Assembly (NCBI GenBank): GCA_029706075.1
Contig: JAINUG010000256.1
Coordinates: 310,001 to 374,000, forward strand
Source of the DNA: Aldrovandia affinis
Taxonomy: Eukaryota > Chordata > Actinopteri > Notacanthiformes > Halosauridae
Direction of reading: 5' to 3'
Length of the DNA stretch: 64,000 nt
Of the stretch, positions 1-14,700 are shown piece by piece. Position 1 is the stretch's first letter; the number at the start of each line of letters is the position of its first letter. The notes under the pieces are model-generated. The model was not told the DNA's origin and made no database searches. It saw nothing but the letters and a program-made list of their open reading frames with translations. A program made the position numbers and the translations under genes.

Positions 1-1429
1 GAGCAGTGTTAATGTTCCTGAGTGAACTGGGGAAAAATAATTAGTATAAACTATATCAGTGATACCAGTGGAACTGAATTTCAACCTTCATCAGGTTGTT
101 CATTTGTAAATACAACACTTGCAGCACTTAAAGGGTACAGGTAAAACATTTTACCGTCAACTCGCTTTTTGTTGTTTCACCTGCGCATGTACAGCGACCT
201 GCACATGTGCTTGTAAAAAAAAATACAAAATAAAAATAAAACTAATATTTAATCACCACAGTTTGCATGTAGTTGACCATATTTGGAATCACCAAGGCTG
301 ATTAGGTCTTGAAATTAAATTAATAAGTAGTGACTGGTAAAATGCTTGGGCAAAATATTCATCTGACACCTCAGTACACCGATACATTTGCTTCAACCCT
401 ACAACAGTGGCACAACAGCAAAATACCAAATGTTATTATTAATTATTATTCATACAATCATTAGTGTTATTAACAATTACCATTATATGAATATTATTAT
501 TATAATTAATACAAATATTATCATTAATAAGAATGAAAAGATTGCATTTATATAGTGCCATTCATCTCAGGATCAAAAGCGCTCTAAGCACTCTAAGGCT
601 GGAAACAATGTTTTGCACCCATCTGGGTGATGTATGACAGCCGCTATGTGATAGAATGCTCACCACATCATGGGAGGTGGAGCAGGAGATATTCATTCAA
701 CCAATTAAACTGGGGTGGAAAGATTTAGACAGTCAGTTTAGGAATCTTGCCTGGATGAACAACATAGAGACATTTTGGAGTCAGGACCCGAATTGGTTTT
801 CAAATAGTGTTGTGCACGAGTGAATTTGTACGCAATGCCATGACAAGCACAGTAACAGCTGGCAAGTTACCTGGAGCAACCAGGCTTGAGGCCATGGCAA
901 TGGTTTCGTTCGGTCTAGTTGCACATCTTGGCAATCACTTCTCTGTTAATCTTGCGTTTCATTTAGTTAGCTTCACACTCATTGATTATTCTTCATAAAT
1001 GTAATCAAAGCATGAAGGCACATGCTTCTTTAATTGCAATAATTAATAAATGGGAACTGCTTGGCCACACATGTCCCAATGGAAGCTGAGCCTCTGCACT
1101 CCTGTGTTGATTGTAATACTGTCATTTAAGCCCTTAACCGTCACCGCATATTATTTCCCACCTATTTAGACATACCCAAATATAACAGTTCATAGCTCAA
1201 GAACTGTGATAACCACATGCCTAAATTTAGTATAATTTGAAAGGAAATGCAGTGTGCATCAAAGGGCATGTGGACGCAACATAGCCTAAAGGACCGAAGA
1301 TCAAACATACAACAAAATAGGCGTTATATAGTTTGTGTAGAAACTCATGTAATAAAGGAGTCACATTTCATGATGGACGTATGGATTTTTTGTGCATGCT
1401 TTGTACAATATGTCAACTTCCCCAGTCTT
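1..1429. other. intergenic AT-rich sequence, no gene recognised
   Basis: No coding exon is recognisable on either strand. An ATT/TTA-rich simple-sequence patch lies at about 430-540. From about 540 to 720 there is a stretch of the type seen in dispersed fish repeats (a block reading tttatatagtgcc followed by a run ending in gcgctctaagc), but I cannot assign it to a family. Confidence 0.5.
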
Positions 1430-1782
1430 TTCCCCATTTTCCTCCCAATTTAGTAGCCAGTTGTACCCTCCTTTTATGTGAACTACCCCTCTTGTACTAC
1501 GAGCTCACTGCTGAGGCTGGCAGTGACAAAGGCGACGTACCGCCTCCTCCGAGATGGAACTTGCCAAGCCGTCAACCGTAACTCTGTTACACAGAGCCAC
1601 TCTTGTACACAGCAAGCTCATGGCGGCTTCCCTCCCCCCTCCCTCAGGGTGGACAGCCAATCGCCACCCCGAATGGGACTCCTGGCCAGAGCCGGGCTGG
1701 CGCAGCCGGGGCTCGAACCCCGACTGCAGTGGGCAACTTGTACTCCGGGCGAATGCCTTAATCATTGCTCCATATGTCGACG
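1430..1782 (-). repeat. tRNA-derived SINE (family A), minus orientation
   Basis: Read on the minus strand, the 5' part has a tRNA-like box A (about 1,745-1,765) and a box B with the core GGTTCGAGCCCC (about 1,710-1,722). A body rich in ggcgattggctgtccaccc follows, then a 3' tail whose plus-strand form is ctcccaatttagtagccag. The same head-body-tail recurs at 6,309-6,652, 57,763-58,095 and 62,050-62,275, with partial copies at 36,430-36,610 and 56,546-56,640. The two overlapping ORFs of about 105 aa here come from the SINE and are not genes. Confidence 0.75.
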
Positions 1783-3483
1783 AAGTATGTACTAAAACGG
1801 ACTTCAAGACCCAAAGGCTCATGAACTAGAGGCCTTTTAGTGAGTGGTGTCACCGGTGGTCTCAATGTGTCCCAAAATCAATCCAAGGTGGCCACATTGA
1901 CACTGATTTATATTCACTTATGTGACACTGCAAAACATAAAAAAATATCTTGATGACTATAAAACCCGTTTCTTCACCCAAACCATTATGGATCGTTATT
2001 ATGCTCACAAAACAGATAATGTGATGGATCAAAATATCTAATGTCTCCAAGTGGCCCAATTCACTTCTGTGACACTGAGAATCACACTACAATGTGCTGT
2101 GCCTATGAGACGTGCACACACACCAAAGTCAAACCATAGAATTGGATAACATTTTACATTGACATTTTTAGGCATTTAGCAGACGCTCTTATCCAGAGCG
2201 ACTTACACAGTTCAGTTTCTTTAATAACAACAACCAGTGTTTTTTCCAATGGTAAAAAAAAAAGTAACCCAAGGTCATTTACCACAACCTTTGAAAAAAA
2301 CAAAAAACAAAAAAAACCCCAGCAACAGCTGTCAACATTAGCTAAAGAAAAAAAATGTATAAAAATACACCAGTATAAAGCAGATATAAATATATATATA
2401 TATATAAACATAGAAAATATAAAAATATTTTTAGCCAAGACAACCACTTCTGGCAAGCGTCTGCCCTCATTGCACAAAACGATTTGCAGTGAAGTGTTCT
2501 TTAGTCAGGCAACACAGGATAAGCTATAGGTTATTTTGGTCGTGCCAGTCATTGAAGCAGTCTTAGTCACAGGACAGGAACTTAGGTTCCTTCTGGTGGC
2601 AGAGCCGGCACTTCTGGCTACAAGCTGACCATTAGCTACTCACTGGTCGTAAACTGGATCCGAGCCGCCGAACCAGGTCTTATTTGAGGCCTTTGGCATT
2701 GTAAAACCAAATAATAAATCCAAATAAACGGAGAAAAGTATAAAGACTTTTCCCAAAACTCTGAAGTACGTGCAGTCTGTTCAATCATGTGCGTCTTCAA
2801 TATGATGCGTATTGAAGACTGGCGGCTGTTTGGCCAATACTTACTGGAGAATGACCGGAGTTGGCTTATTTTGTAGCAAATATTTACCATCACGAGGATA
2901 CAAAATTTTCCTATGTGAAACATACTCACATATCTCGTAGACCCAGGAGAATGGCATATTTGCGGTTGTTGGTGATACAGAGTGCATATTAAACAATGGA
3001 AGTTTTGAGTTGGCTTTTTCGTGACAAAACAGGGTCACTGCTTTTGTTCCTTAGACCCTTTGTGATCAGGATGCCCACATTATCAATGATCTGTCATATT
3101 TTGGGACTTGTAGACTCCACATAAGGTAAGGAGCAGCTATTCTCCTAGAGTACCCTACCTTGAATCAGGAGAGGATTTTTTTTTGTGTAACATCCCAGTT
3201 GACGGGAATTTACCTCCACTGCTAAAAAGACGCGATTCCACCTGATCTGTGCATATAATACATGTTCATATTTGGTACATTTAACCGTGATATTTAAAGA
3301 ACGTGCTATATGATGTAGACGGCCCACCAGCAGGCTGGTGACAGTTAAGGGGTTAAAAATAAATAAGTTTAGGCCTCTTCTTTGAAGTGGTGACATAGTA
3401 TGAAAATTCTCAGATAAGCAGGTGATGCAGAACAACCCAGGAGGCCTGTCTTGCCCCTACGCCCCAGCCAGGGTGTGACCCCT
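1783..3483. other. intergenic, downstream of aup1
   Basis: No gene recognised. At about 2,168-2,225 there is the 3' tail of a SINE (minus orientation) with the block gcatttagcagacgctctta, the same tail as SINE family B elsewhere in the window. A short TA-type microsatellite is at about 2,390-2,406. The segment nearest 3,483 is the likely aup1 3' UTR. Confidence 0.5.
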
Positions 3484-3486
3484 TTA
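3481..3486 (-). terminator. AATAAA polyadenylation hexamer overlapping the aup1 stop codon
   Basis: On the minus strand the last codons read CAA TAA, immediately followed by AGG, so the stop codon lies inside AATAAA. If used, the 3' UTR would be only about 15-30 nt. A downstream hexamer may be the real signal; I could not tell. Confidence 0.35.
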
Positions 3487-6400
3487 TTGAGAAGCACCCC
3501 AACTCGTATAAAACTTGTGTAACTCCGTTTCATACCTTCGTGCATACTCGTACAAGGCCTCTTTCCTTTCCTTCAGGGACATGTGTCTGTCGATGGGAGA
3601 CTTCCCAAAGGTTTTAGCAGCTGGCTGTGAACAAAAAGAAAACGTTTTTCTTATCTTCTCAATCCAACATTCTCATCCCTGCCACATGGGAATTGAGTAG
3701 ACCAGTTACTCAAATCGCAGTCCTCATACTGCGTTTTTCCACACTCCCTTTACCCGGGAGTCAAGTGTGAAGACACTCTGGCCAATCACTTGTACTAATT
3801 GTACAATTAACTATCTGAGAGAAAGGAAACCAGGACCAAATTTGGATTCGTGGGCCAGATTTAAGTAACCCTGGTGTAGACGTTGCCTATAAAATAACTT
3901 TTAAGAGTCCTTTCCATAAGTCATGTGGCTCCCCTTTTAGAGGAAGTGTCAGGATGCCATATAGGAGAAATGGACAATGTGTTACATTAATTTTCCATCA
4001 GTTAACTCTTGCCAATTTTAACGAAAGAGATTTTACACACTGCTGGCAATGTTCGTATGTTATGCAAGATCATCCAGCTATTGATCTCCAAAGCCCTACT
4101 TGTGGATGCCCAGGTGCTGTCTGCTGTGTTTACTGGTTTACACAATACAAAAATACATCTTTCACAAGGAACTTTAACAGTCATCAGTAAATGAATGCAG
4201 GGTAAACATCCGCACAACTTTTACATTACCCTACCATCTCATTTCACTGCACGTATAAACAGGAGATAATGTGGACGGGACTCGCCTTGATGGTGGAAAT
4301 GGGTGAGGCAGTGGAGGATAGGGGGCCCCAGGATGATCCTGACGGGGCCCCACTGGAGGCTTCTGCCAGGGCCTCCACACTGCACTCTAGCAGGTTGGTG
4401 ATGGTAGTGTCCACACAGTTTGTCCGAACTGCACACACAGGGGGGAGTTATGTGAAGGAGAGTCCCAGGAGCCTTCATAGCCCCCTTTCTCCAATGTTTA
4501 AGAAAGCACAGAAGGACCATCACTGGCTCTTAATCTTTATCAATCAATAATCAATCATGTGTGGAACAACCTAATAGTGTGGAACAACCTAATAGTATAG
4601 AAAAGCCAGCACATTGTCAATCAGTAAAGTAAGGATTCAGCACATCAATACTCAGTCAAAAGCCTGAGAGGAGATTTGGCTTGAATTAACATTGTTTACC
4701 CCTCCTTCTCACAAGAACCTTTAAAACAGTCCCTCACCCCCTACAGCAAGGCACAAGGTGGGTGTGAACACATCATACATAGGGCTTACACAACAAGCAC
4801 TGATCCTAGAGGAGTAAGGGCTGTGTGTCTAGTCATTTATCGGGTCCAGTTTCCCTAGTCCTCCATTTGCCCCCATTTCCCGTGCACCTAAAGGTTAGGG
4901 GCTTAATGTTAATGCCAAGACAAAAGCAACCCTTGAAGGAAGTTTGTGGAATACAGAGGAAGCGACAAAACAGATAAGGCATTTATTTAAAGTGTTTCTC
5001 AACCGGGTTCCTTGGAAACCATAATCTGAGCTGGTTTTCATTCCATGTAACCTCAAAATGAGTTCAGAGGACCATTAAGATCAGAATGACTAAATATTTC
5101 TTAAGCACTCCTATTTATTCAAAGAAACACATCCCTGACACCACTCTCTAATAGGAATAAAGAGGCAAATACAAATCAACCATAAGGACATGTCAAACCC
5201 AGATCGTTGCAAGTTGAAAAACGCTGGCGTAGCTGATCCCATATTAATTTGGGGGGTTGAAGTAACAGAGTGACATACCCAGGTCCCTTGTGATGACGCC
5301 GAGTGGGACATCAGGGAGCACCTCTTTCACCTGCTGAGCCATTCCGGCAATTTGGCGGTCCTCTGTTCCGGAACTTGGGGCCACGGAGCCCAGAGGGGAG
5401 GTCCGCGGTCGAGCACCTAGATCTGGCAACCCAAATCCAAATCCATGGTCGAAGACCGTCCAACACTGCGGCAATCTTTTCTTACAAAATTATTTATTTC
5501 AACTCATTGGCTCAAAAGAAGATTGTACCCGATGAATTTCATTCAGTGATTTCTCATTTTGTACATTTCCTTACATGGCTCATGTCTCAAACATTTTTCT
5601 AATCTGAACTCCGCCCCCCCCCCCTTCTGCTTTTTCTTGTGCTGGGGAAAAGTGCAGCCACATGTGGAACACGTGTAATATGTCTAAAGAAAATGCTTAC
5701 AGATCTCCTAGGAAAATGCTTACAGATCTCCTCAATAATGCTGTGTACACAGAAAAAGTACACAGGACAATTGTATCATTGACTTAAGCCACTGATTGAA
5801 ATGCTGATAGCATCAGATGAAAATGTGTAATTTCCCCTGTTTCACAAAGACTGACAGCTGACTTACCATTTTTAATAACTTGAATTAAATTACTTAAGAA
5901 ATTATTAAGAAATAACTTGAAATTGCACTTATTTGCAAGTGTCAAATCGTTTCTGCCACCCAGGAAGCCTTTGAGACTAAACTGGGCACAGTGGGAGAAT
6001 GTTCTCTTTGATGGCAGGCAATAAAGAGCCAAGATGGTTGGGTTGGGTCGTGGCCAGTGAACACCAAATTGGTGCATTAGGCAAGCATTTTGTGTTTGTC
6101 TCTTACTTGAATTTGTTGCCCGAGGTGCAACATGCCTTTTCCTCTTGATGTGTTCAGCTTTGTCTGCTCTGGTAAACTGTGTGGACACCACACCCAGCTC
6201 AATAGCCAGGAGCTGGAAAACCAAAACAACACTTTTATACTTTTACAATGTATACTGAGCACAACTTTTTTTTGTATACATTTTTAGAAAATTTTGTCTC
6301 TGATTTTTATTCAGTTTTTCTCCCAATTTCGTAGCCAATTACACCTGCTATTTTCAAGTCAATCCCCCCTTCGTAATGTGAGTTCGCTGCCGTAGCCCTG

Positions 6401-8711
6401 TGACCAGTAGTAACGAGGGCGAAGTATCGTCTCCTCCAAGACGGCACCCACCATGCCGTAGACCACAACCCGGTACTACAGGACCACTCCTGTGTGCCAC
6501 GAACGCCCTGTCGGCTTCCCTCCCCCTTACCTGGGGCGGACAGCCAATTGCCGCCCCCGGTGGCACTCCCGGCCAGAGCCGACTCTGCTGCGGCCGGTGG
6601 GATCGCACCACAGCCAGCATCAGAAGTTTAAACTACTGGACCGCGCAGAAGGCCCCTCCAGGAGGCACAACTTTTCTAAGGATACCTTCAGAGAGGCCGG
6701 CAGACTTTACAGGTATGTTCCTGTGCAATTGAGGGGTTTTTGAGGGCACTCTGTGGAAATGTGCACACGGCAGATATACTGGTGGAATACTCAATGGGGA
6801 CGTACCTCCTGGACTTTGACGGCAAACTCTTGTGGCAACTCTCCGTCCGGGCGGGACACAGGAGGAAGCCATCTGCAGAGCGGAGGGGGAGGGAGGGAGA
6901 GAGAGGAGAAAGAGAGAGGGAGAAAGGAGAAAGACCCTTCACCAAAAGTACCATCCCATCTGCAGTCTCACTCGATTCCCACAACAGCACTATAGCTTTC
7001 TCGTAAATTCAAAATAAGTTTACACTCAACTCATAAAGACCACTTTTCAGTTTGACTACGTTTATTCTTACTACAGAGCAATAACACTGGGGGTTCAGCT
7101 TCCTCAAGTCATCATCATTCTGGATTGATTTAAGATTCCTTCGCAAAAGGAGAGGGGTTTGGTGAAGACTAATTTTATGTAGTTTCCTTAAATCGTAGAC
7201 AGTCGGGCTTGAACTTGGGGTGTTCTCTGACAAAACCCAGTCAGATGTTCTCATGTCGCAATCTTACAGAGCTGCAAAAATATTTACAAAACGAAAGCAG
7301 TTGGAGAAATGACTCCAGTGATGTCAGGTAACTGCTTATTGTACTAAATTAGTTTGGTCATTGTGGTCACTTAGTGCTGGACAGTAATTACATGTTTTCT
7401 TTACATGTCAATGAGTATTGTTCTCATCAATACACAACGTTGATTTTTTTGTTAATGGTCATATAGCTAAATTCTTTACTTGCACTGCAGAGACAACTGG
7501 AGACAATTAAAAGGAGAACAATGTACCGTTTAACACACAGACAGTAAACACTCCTCAGCATGACAGCAACACCATGGTAATCTGCAGGTCAAGAGCATCT
7601 GAGAGTGGTCACGTACACTGCCTTGTATTATATATTAACTGTGCAATTCCACCTTAAAAATATAATGATGCCATTTAGACATGAACAAATGTCAGAATAT
7701 TAATATAGCCCTTAGTTTCTTTCTAAAAAAATAATAATAAAAAGAGAAAAACTCAAGGGTAGCTGGTCAACCACCCATCACTTTTGGATACATCAGCTAT
7801 CCATCCACTGACGTGAAATACAGATGACTTGAATGATTGAGTAATTTAAAACAAGTTTAAACGCACTCTGAAAGGTTCAGGGCCAAGTTTTGTGGATGTA
7901 CCAAACATTTTCAAATCTGCTGTACAAAAGCCTTTTACTTAGTCTGCACTTGGTATGTCCAACCAGACTCTTTCCCTGGGTTTCATTGTCTAATACTTAA
8001 ACTACTCCAGAGATCAATTACAAAAAATAAACTTGAAGTGCTATCAAAGTTGAGACTAATAACAGCTATGATGTGGCTTTGTTGCAGTTTTAGGGATGGT
8101 AATTGTCATGTGCCAAAAGCCTGGTTTGCATTTCCAAAATGTACAGGTCAAATTTTCCAGAATTTCCCCAAATGTCAGATGTGCAACTGATTTGGGGGAC
8201 TTTCTTAATCTTTTCCAGATGGATGAGAATAAGTTTATAATCATCAGGTCACACTAGTGTACATAGACAACTTTACTTTACAGGTGGAAATTGATTCACC
8301 ATCTTCAGAGAGGCACTATATTTCCTGTTTTTTAATCTACCACCCAATTCCCGACAAGAGGCAGTAATAGCTAGTACCTTACTTGGTACACTGTGAATGG
8401 GACGAACAGGGTCCACAACAGTTCTGCCACCCAAGACGAGTCTGCTGTATTCTGCAGGAGGGAGAGATGGGTCAGATTGAGTCAACCGCAGAAATAAAGT
8501 CTCACGTACATTCTCACTAGAGAATTCATTCATTCACGAGCTGAATAAATTTTCACTTGCTGTTTTTCAGACCTTTGAGTAACTGAACATGATACTTCTG
8601 GTTAAAATGGCCCATGGTCCCACTCTGCCATAATGTTAAATGATTATATATTATAATTATAAAGGTAGACAATGTATACACCCACCCATACACATACACA
8701 CACAAACACAT

Positions 8712-8744
<33 letters not shown>

Positions 8745-11700
8745 GATATAATACATGCAATTCAGCAGACGCTTTTATCCAAAGCGAGTTACAGTAGCGA
8801 ATGCATACATTTTTCAGTATATGTGGTCCCAATGGGAATCAAACCCACAACCTATAGATAGATGTATAGATTATACAAGCGTCTGGCACTCCACTGGAAG
8901 GATGCAACACCATTCTTCCACAAGAAATTCCACCATTTTGTTGTTTTGTTGATGGTGAAGGAAAATGTGTTGGTGTGATGGAAAAGTCTGAACCCTTCAC
9001 TTCAAAGTATTTCCTTTATTTTGAGAGTCACTTACACACTTTATTAGGGGTAGCGATACCAATATGATAGTACACTATGATAGCAAAAAGGTCAGTAAGA
9101 TCCTAACAAGATCCTTTGGAATTGCCATGGAGAAAACTTGTATTTAATTTTAGAAAAAGTCAGCCAAGTGTCTGAAGAGCAGCGTTACTGAAACAAACTA
9201 AAGTTAACAGAATACACGGATTTCTCCTTTTTTACCTACTGTCACAATATAATGCATACTCATCACCATTTTTTTGTCTTGATATTGTATTGCAGGTATG
9301 CAAAAGTCGTTTGCTGCATTGTCAAATCTTAATTTATCAAAGTGATGTTAATGAGGAAATGGGGACCACACATACACGTACACAATCACCATCTAGCTCC
9401 CAAAATACTGGTGTTTAGTCATTGCAGAGTGCAGGGCATGCAAATAAATTCACAGTTCAACCTGCATAGTCTTTCAGCTACAGTATTTCTCAACCCTATG
9501 GATGCATGTATGCATTTAACTAGATTATTCTAAAATATGACCATTCCAGGTTTATTACATGCAAATTTGATTTGGAGTTCATCAAGGACATGCCTTTTTT
9601 CATTGGTTAAACAATCAACACTAATGCCAGGCATGTGGCACACTTCCAAAAGTGCACAGGCACAACTCTAAATCTCCAGGTTCAGAACATGCAGACTGTC
9701 GCCACTCCAGGACAGGTGATGCATCTAATGAATGATAGTGTGACTGGGTTGCAGAGGGAAAGATTACCACGGCTAGAAGTGGTCTCTTCACAAACAAGGC
9801 CACAGGCTGAACAGGGTCAGTCAGGGAGAAAGGCCAGGAGCTGTAGGGGAGAAAGAACAGATGGGAGGTTCAGACATCAGGGATCTTATAGGACTGGCAA
9901 TCTGCCACTCTGTCCCTTAATCTCAGCCAATTACCTCAGCCCCTGAAAAGGTAACACACGCACACACAGGTGGTGCTGTGGGCACATTTCTCTCCAGTGT
10001 TGCTCTGTATGTAGACTCTATAGTAGAGATGTCAGATGCCCACTGCAGTGTTCCCATGCTTACTTATGCCACAAAGTCAATGATTGTAAGTACTTTCAAG
10101 ATTCCACATTCCTCAAAATGTAGGGATCCATAAAAACTGTACAGCAGGCTATAACACAAGTGTTGCAGACCATGAATAAAGCAATATAGAAATAGCCGCA
10201 ATATCCCCAATAATCAATGCTGTCCAAGGATCAGCTCTGTCAACCCCAACCCAAGCCCAGACCATTTTGAGGAGAATGTGGACTGCAAGATTCAAGACTA
10301 GTTTCTAGGGGCATAATTCATATTGAACAAGTACATGATACTTTTCTCAATTATCTCCAATTTCCATAGAAAAGGCAAATCACTTTAAAAGAAGCCAATA
10401 AAATATATTTTTCTATTCAAGGACTTTCCAGGATTTTCGTCTCCACTGGGCTGCCCTTGGCCTGTCTTAACCAATCACTCCTGAATGAATCTCTCAGTGC
10501 AAATACTAAGCTGCACTGTAACATCCTTCACTCTCTCTAGTGCATGGTGAAGAATTAACCATTTATTTGGTAAGGTATTGACAATTTACTTAATTACAAA
10601 CAAAAATACAATTATCCACAAGGTGGTAGAAAGTCCATATGAATTAAGAATTATGTTACATCATAGTTCATACATCAGTCTCACATTTTTTAGCTACAGA
10701 AATGTTGCTAGCTAGCTAATCCATTTTAGCTCCCATGCTGCTGGCTAGCTAGATATTTCAGGGGCACATTATTATAATAAATGTTTTCTAGTTAGCCAGG
10801 ATTAATGACTGATGTGAAGCCTTAATTGCTGGTTGACAGTTAGTTGCTTAGTAACATTTGCTATGTTGGAATTAGGAGCATACCCAGATTACTAGCCAAT
10901 GGACACAGCTAGTTAGTTAGTTGTATGAATTATTCTAATATTAGTAGTGACAATATTCATTTTAAAAAGACCTTAAAATTGTTTGTGGGGGCAGAAGAGG
11001 GTGTATAAAAGATGTTATAGTTGACACAGAAGTTCCAGTGACTTTTGTGGACAGCTACAATTAGCCTACATGAGAAAGTACAAATGAAAGTTAAAATTCA
11101 ATCTTATCAGACAACAGACAGCCAAAACCTAATAAAAGGTATAATGGCTTTCATACCACTTCGTTAGCGAACTATCAAAGCCATTAATATATGCTATAAA
11201 AGATTGGGCTGAGAGTGTAATTGGCCAGCTACGGTGGGCAATGGTTGAAAGGACCACTGCCGATCGGTCAGCCACGCTCGTGTAGCATGTCGTCACTTAC
11301 ATGCCCCATGCACAGGTTTGTTTGAGAAAGTTAAAGCTGTGCAAGTCTGCAACGTTTAGACCGGTTTATGTGACAATGAAGACATTCACAATTTGTCAGA
11401 TAGTCTAGTCAGTCTGTAATTTTACCAGTGGACACAAGGCATAACTGCTTTAAAGCAGCATTTGCATATTGTGCTATAGTAATTGGTCAAGCAGGTCTTG
11501 TTTTCACTCAGGTGGTGCAGAATGAATGGGGCTTGCCATTCTCTCTGTAACAGCTGGGGCAGGCCTTTGAAGGTCTGATTTTGTGGGTTCTTAATTCACT
11601 GGACTTGAACTGCTTAACTTTCAGTAAAAACTGGAAAATAGGGGTGTCCTAAAACTTTTGACCAGTAGTGTATAATGGTGATAATGCATGCATCTACACT

Positions 11701-14700
11701 AGCTAGGCATCTAGCATCCAAAGGAAGGATCAGTCTTGCTACCAGTCAGTTACCTGAATTTGAGGAGGCCGGCACGGCCATTGGTGGTGTCCTCCTCGGG
11801 GAAGAGTAGGAGGGGCGGGACACCAGGCGTGGAACAGTACCTCTGCAGTGCCTCCACCAGCTCTGCCTGTCCTGTCACAGCAGCCAGCTCCATATACCCC
11901 CGTGCCCAGCACACAAAGCCCCGCAAGCCTTCCAGCATGGGCTAAGGAAGAGAAACACAAACAAGAGGGCACATTATGAAGGGTTAGAATACTGCATGCT
12001 GCCAGACACAAATAAGATGTATACAATGACACACAAAGGTTGATTTGTATGTGGTGTCCTCCTTGGGGACAGTACATTTCCTGCTTTTAAATTCAGATAA
12101 AACAGAGATGATGGTTTTGGGCCCCAAAAAATTAAGGAACAAGTTGGATCTGCAGTTAAATGCAGGTGATTGCATAGTTACATCAAGTCTTATGGTTAAG
12201 AACCTTGGTTTTATTATTGATCAGGACCTTACATTTGACACTCATATTAAAAACACTTCCAGAGTATCTTTCTTTCACCTAAGAAACATAGCTAAAATTC
12301 GGCACATTCTGTCATTAGGATGCTAAAACCTTGATGCATGCTTTTGTCGCATCGAGGCTAGACTATTGTAATGCCTTATTATCCGGCTCCTCTAGTAGCT
12401 CTCTAAAGAGTCTTCAACTAGTACAGAATACAGCAGCATGTATTTTGACTAGATCCAAGAAGTATGAGCACATTACTCCAGTGTTAGCATCACTACATTG
12501 GCTTCCTGTTGCTAACTTTTAAAGCAGTAAACGGACTTGCACCTTTATATCTGACCGAAATGATTGCCCCCTATAAGCCGACACGACTGCTTCGTTCACA
12601 AGAAGCCAGCAATCTATTACTCCCTAGAATTTTGAAAAGCACAGCTGGTGGTAGAGCCTTCTCTTTTAGAGCTCCTCTGTTGTGGAACGGTTTACCAAGG
12701 CATGTTAGGGATTCGGACACAGTTTCAATTTTTAAGTGTAGAGTAAAAACATATATTTTCAGCCTAGCCTACTGCCAAATATAGTCTAGGTGGAGAGATG
12801 GAGAAGGCCGTGCCCTAGTGTCTTATAGAGTGAGAAACTTTCCATACTGTCACCTCCTCAATGTGTTACCACCACTGTTATGCTGGTTATCCTTGATCAG
12901 GTGTGGATGGTTTGGAACTCTCATAGCTGCGTGTTTTCTCTGTCCCTCTCCTAATAGGTATGCTGCCATAGCTTACACCTGTTGGGGCTATCTGTATATT
13001 TCCTATGCTTCCCGGATCTGGACCCTCTCCGCGTGGTTTGCTCTGATGCAAACTGATGCTCTCATCATGGAAATAAATAACATAACAGAATACATAATGA
13101 CAAGAACGGGCCATTTAGCCCATCTAGGTTCATCATGTCCAAATCTAAAGAGTATCTAATACTGCATCTAGCCTGGACCCCAAGTGTTTCTGCCTCAACT
13201 ACCTGGCAAGCTGTTCCAGGCATTCACAACTGTAAAAAAAATAAAAATAAAAAAATAAAAATTGCTAATATCCATGCGGAATTTTCACCTGTGGCCTGCT
13301 AACCGAACTTAACTTAAAAAATCTTTGGTAGTTCACTTCGTTAATCCCTTTTAGGAATTTAAAAACCTAAATCAAATGCCCCCCCTAAATCTATGTTTGT
13401 TAAGAATAGATTAGATTGAGATTAAATTGAATAGATCAAGTGCCTTAAGTCTATCCTCATAACCTTTACCATTCATACCAAATACCAATTTAGTTACCGT
13501 TCTTTGACCTTTTCCAAGAGCTTCTATATCTTTCTTGTAGTGTGGTGCCCAGAACAGCAATAATATGATTGATCGCAAAACTTATAGTATACCCCAAATC
13601 AACAGCCCTGGCAAAGCAGATTTATAAAGGAGTAATGTTTCCAGCCAAACACTCTTTGGGTTTTTATTTTCGTATAGAACATCCCTAGGCACCCTTAGAG
13701 GTAACTGGAAGTTGGATTTCAAGAGTGACAGTTCATGAGGCAGTAAGCAAATCTGGTCAAAATCACAAACACCCAACAAAACCCAAACTCACAGTATTAC
13801 AGGAAGTCAGGAGGTTGAGAATGTTGTGGTCGAACCGTGTCACATGGTTGCAGACGTAGAGTTTGATGTTTCCATCCCGTAACCGTGAGCCACTCTGTTT
13901 GATGTACATTCCAAGCACCGAGCACATGATTCTCACGATGAATCTGAAACAAATAAGATATCCTTCCTTTTACAAAGAAAAAAACAAAGACACCAAAATA
14001 CTACCTACAGACAGCTCATGCATGCATGCACTTTTATGACTTGATGATAAAAGAAAACAGCACAACTGGAGACTTGATATTAGAAGGTAATAACCCAAGG
14101 TGGAGGCTGCATGCTGGTTGTGGTGTAGTTGAGCTACTCCCTCGACTGCAAGACACTTTGAAATCCTTTAAAGGAATTATATAAGAACAAATCATTAACA
14201 AAAGGTTTCCATAGTTGATTTAAATAGCAAGGCATCACATTCCTCACTGTCCATTATGGAGACCAGATGGTAAACTCATAAAAATGTGCCTGAAAGGGGA
14301 GATATTCAGGCCATGACTAGAAGTTTATGAAATGGAAATGCTGTGTTCTCAGAACGAAGCCCTTCTCACAGAAACAAGAGCTGCAATTCTCAGTAATCTG
14401 AGGGAGATCCACCCAGAACAATGGTGGGATTCACCAATTACCCCTGGGCTCTTCAGTGAGGGGGTATTCACCATTTATCCCTGGACCATTCAGTGAGAGG
14501 GGGCTGTCTTGGGTAAAAAAAAGTTTTACCTAATTTGGTTTTTGGACCCTTGGGAACCTGTTTGCAAACGTATCACATATGCTCCATTTTCTACATTCCT
14601 GCAAACTCAACAGTGTCCCCCTTGATGAAGTGTCTGATATTTTGTGTGATTGGCAGTGAACTTTCCAGTCCAAGATCTTGATTGTGTAAATATCCAGTTG

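Noticed and set aside
1505-1829. Overlapping ORFs of 91-105 aa on both strands
   Set aside because: They coincide with a tRNA-derived SINE repeated elsewhere in the window and show no protein similarity.
6354-6743. ORFs of 83-110 aa on both strands
   Set aside because: Mostly SINE sequence in an aup1 intron.
8273-8533. 86-aa minus-strand ORF as a separate gene
   Set aside because: It overlaps the 74-bp aup1 exon at 8,378-8,451 in a different frame.
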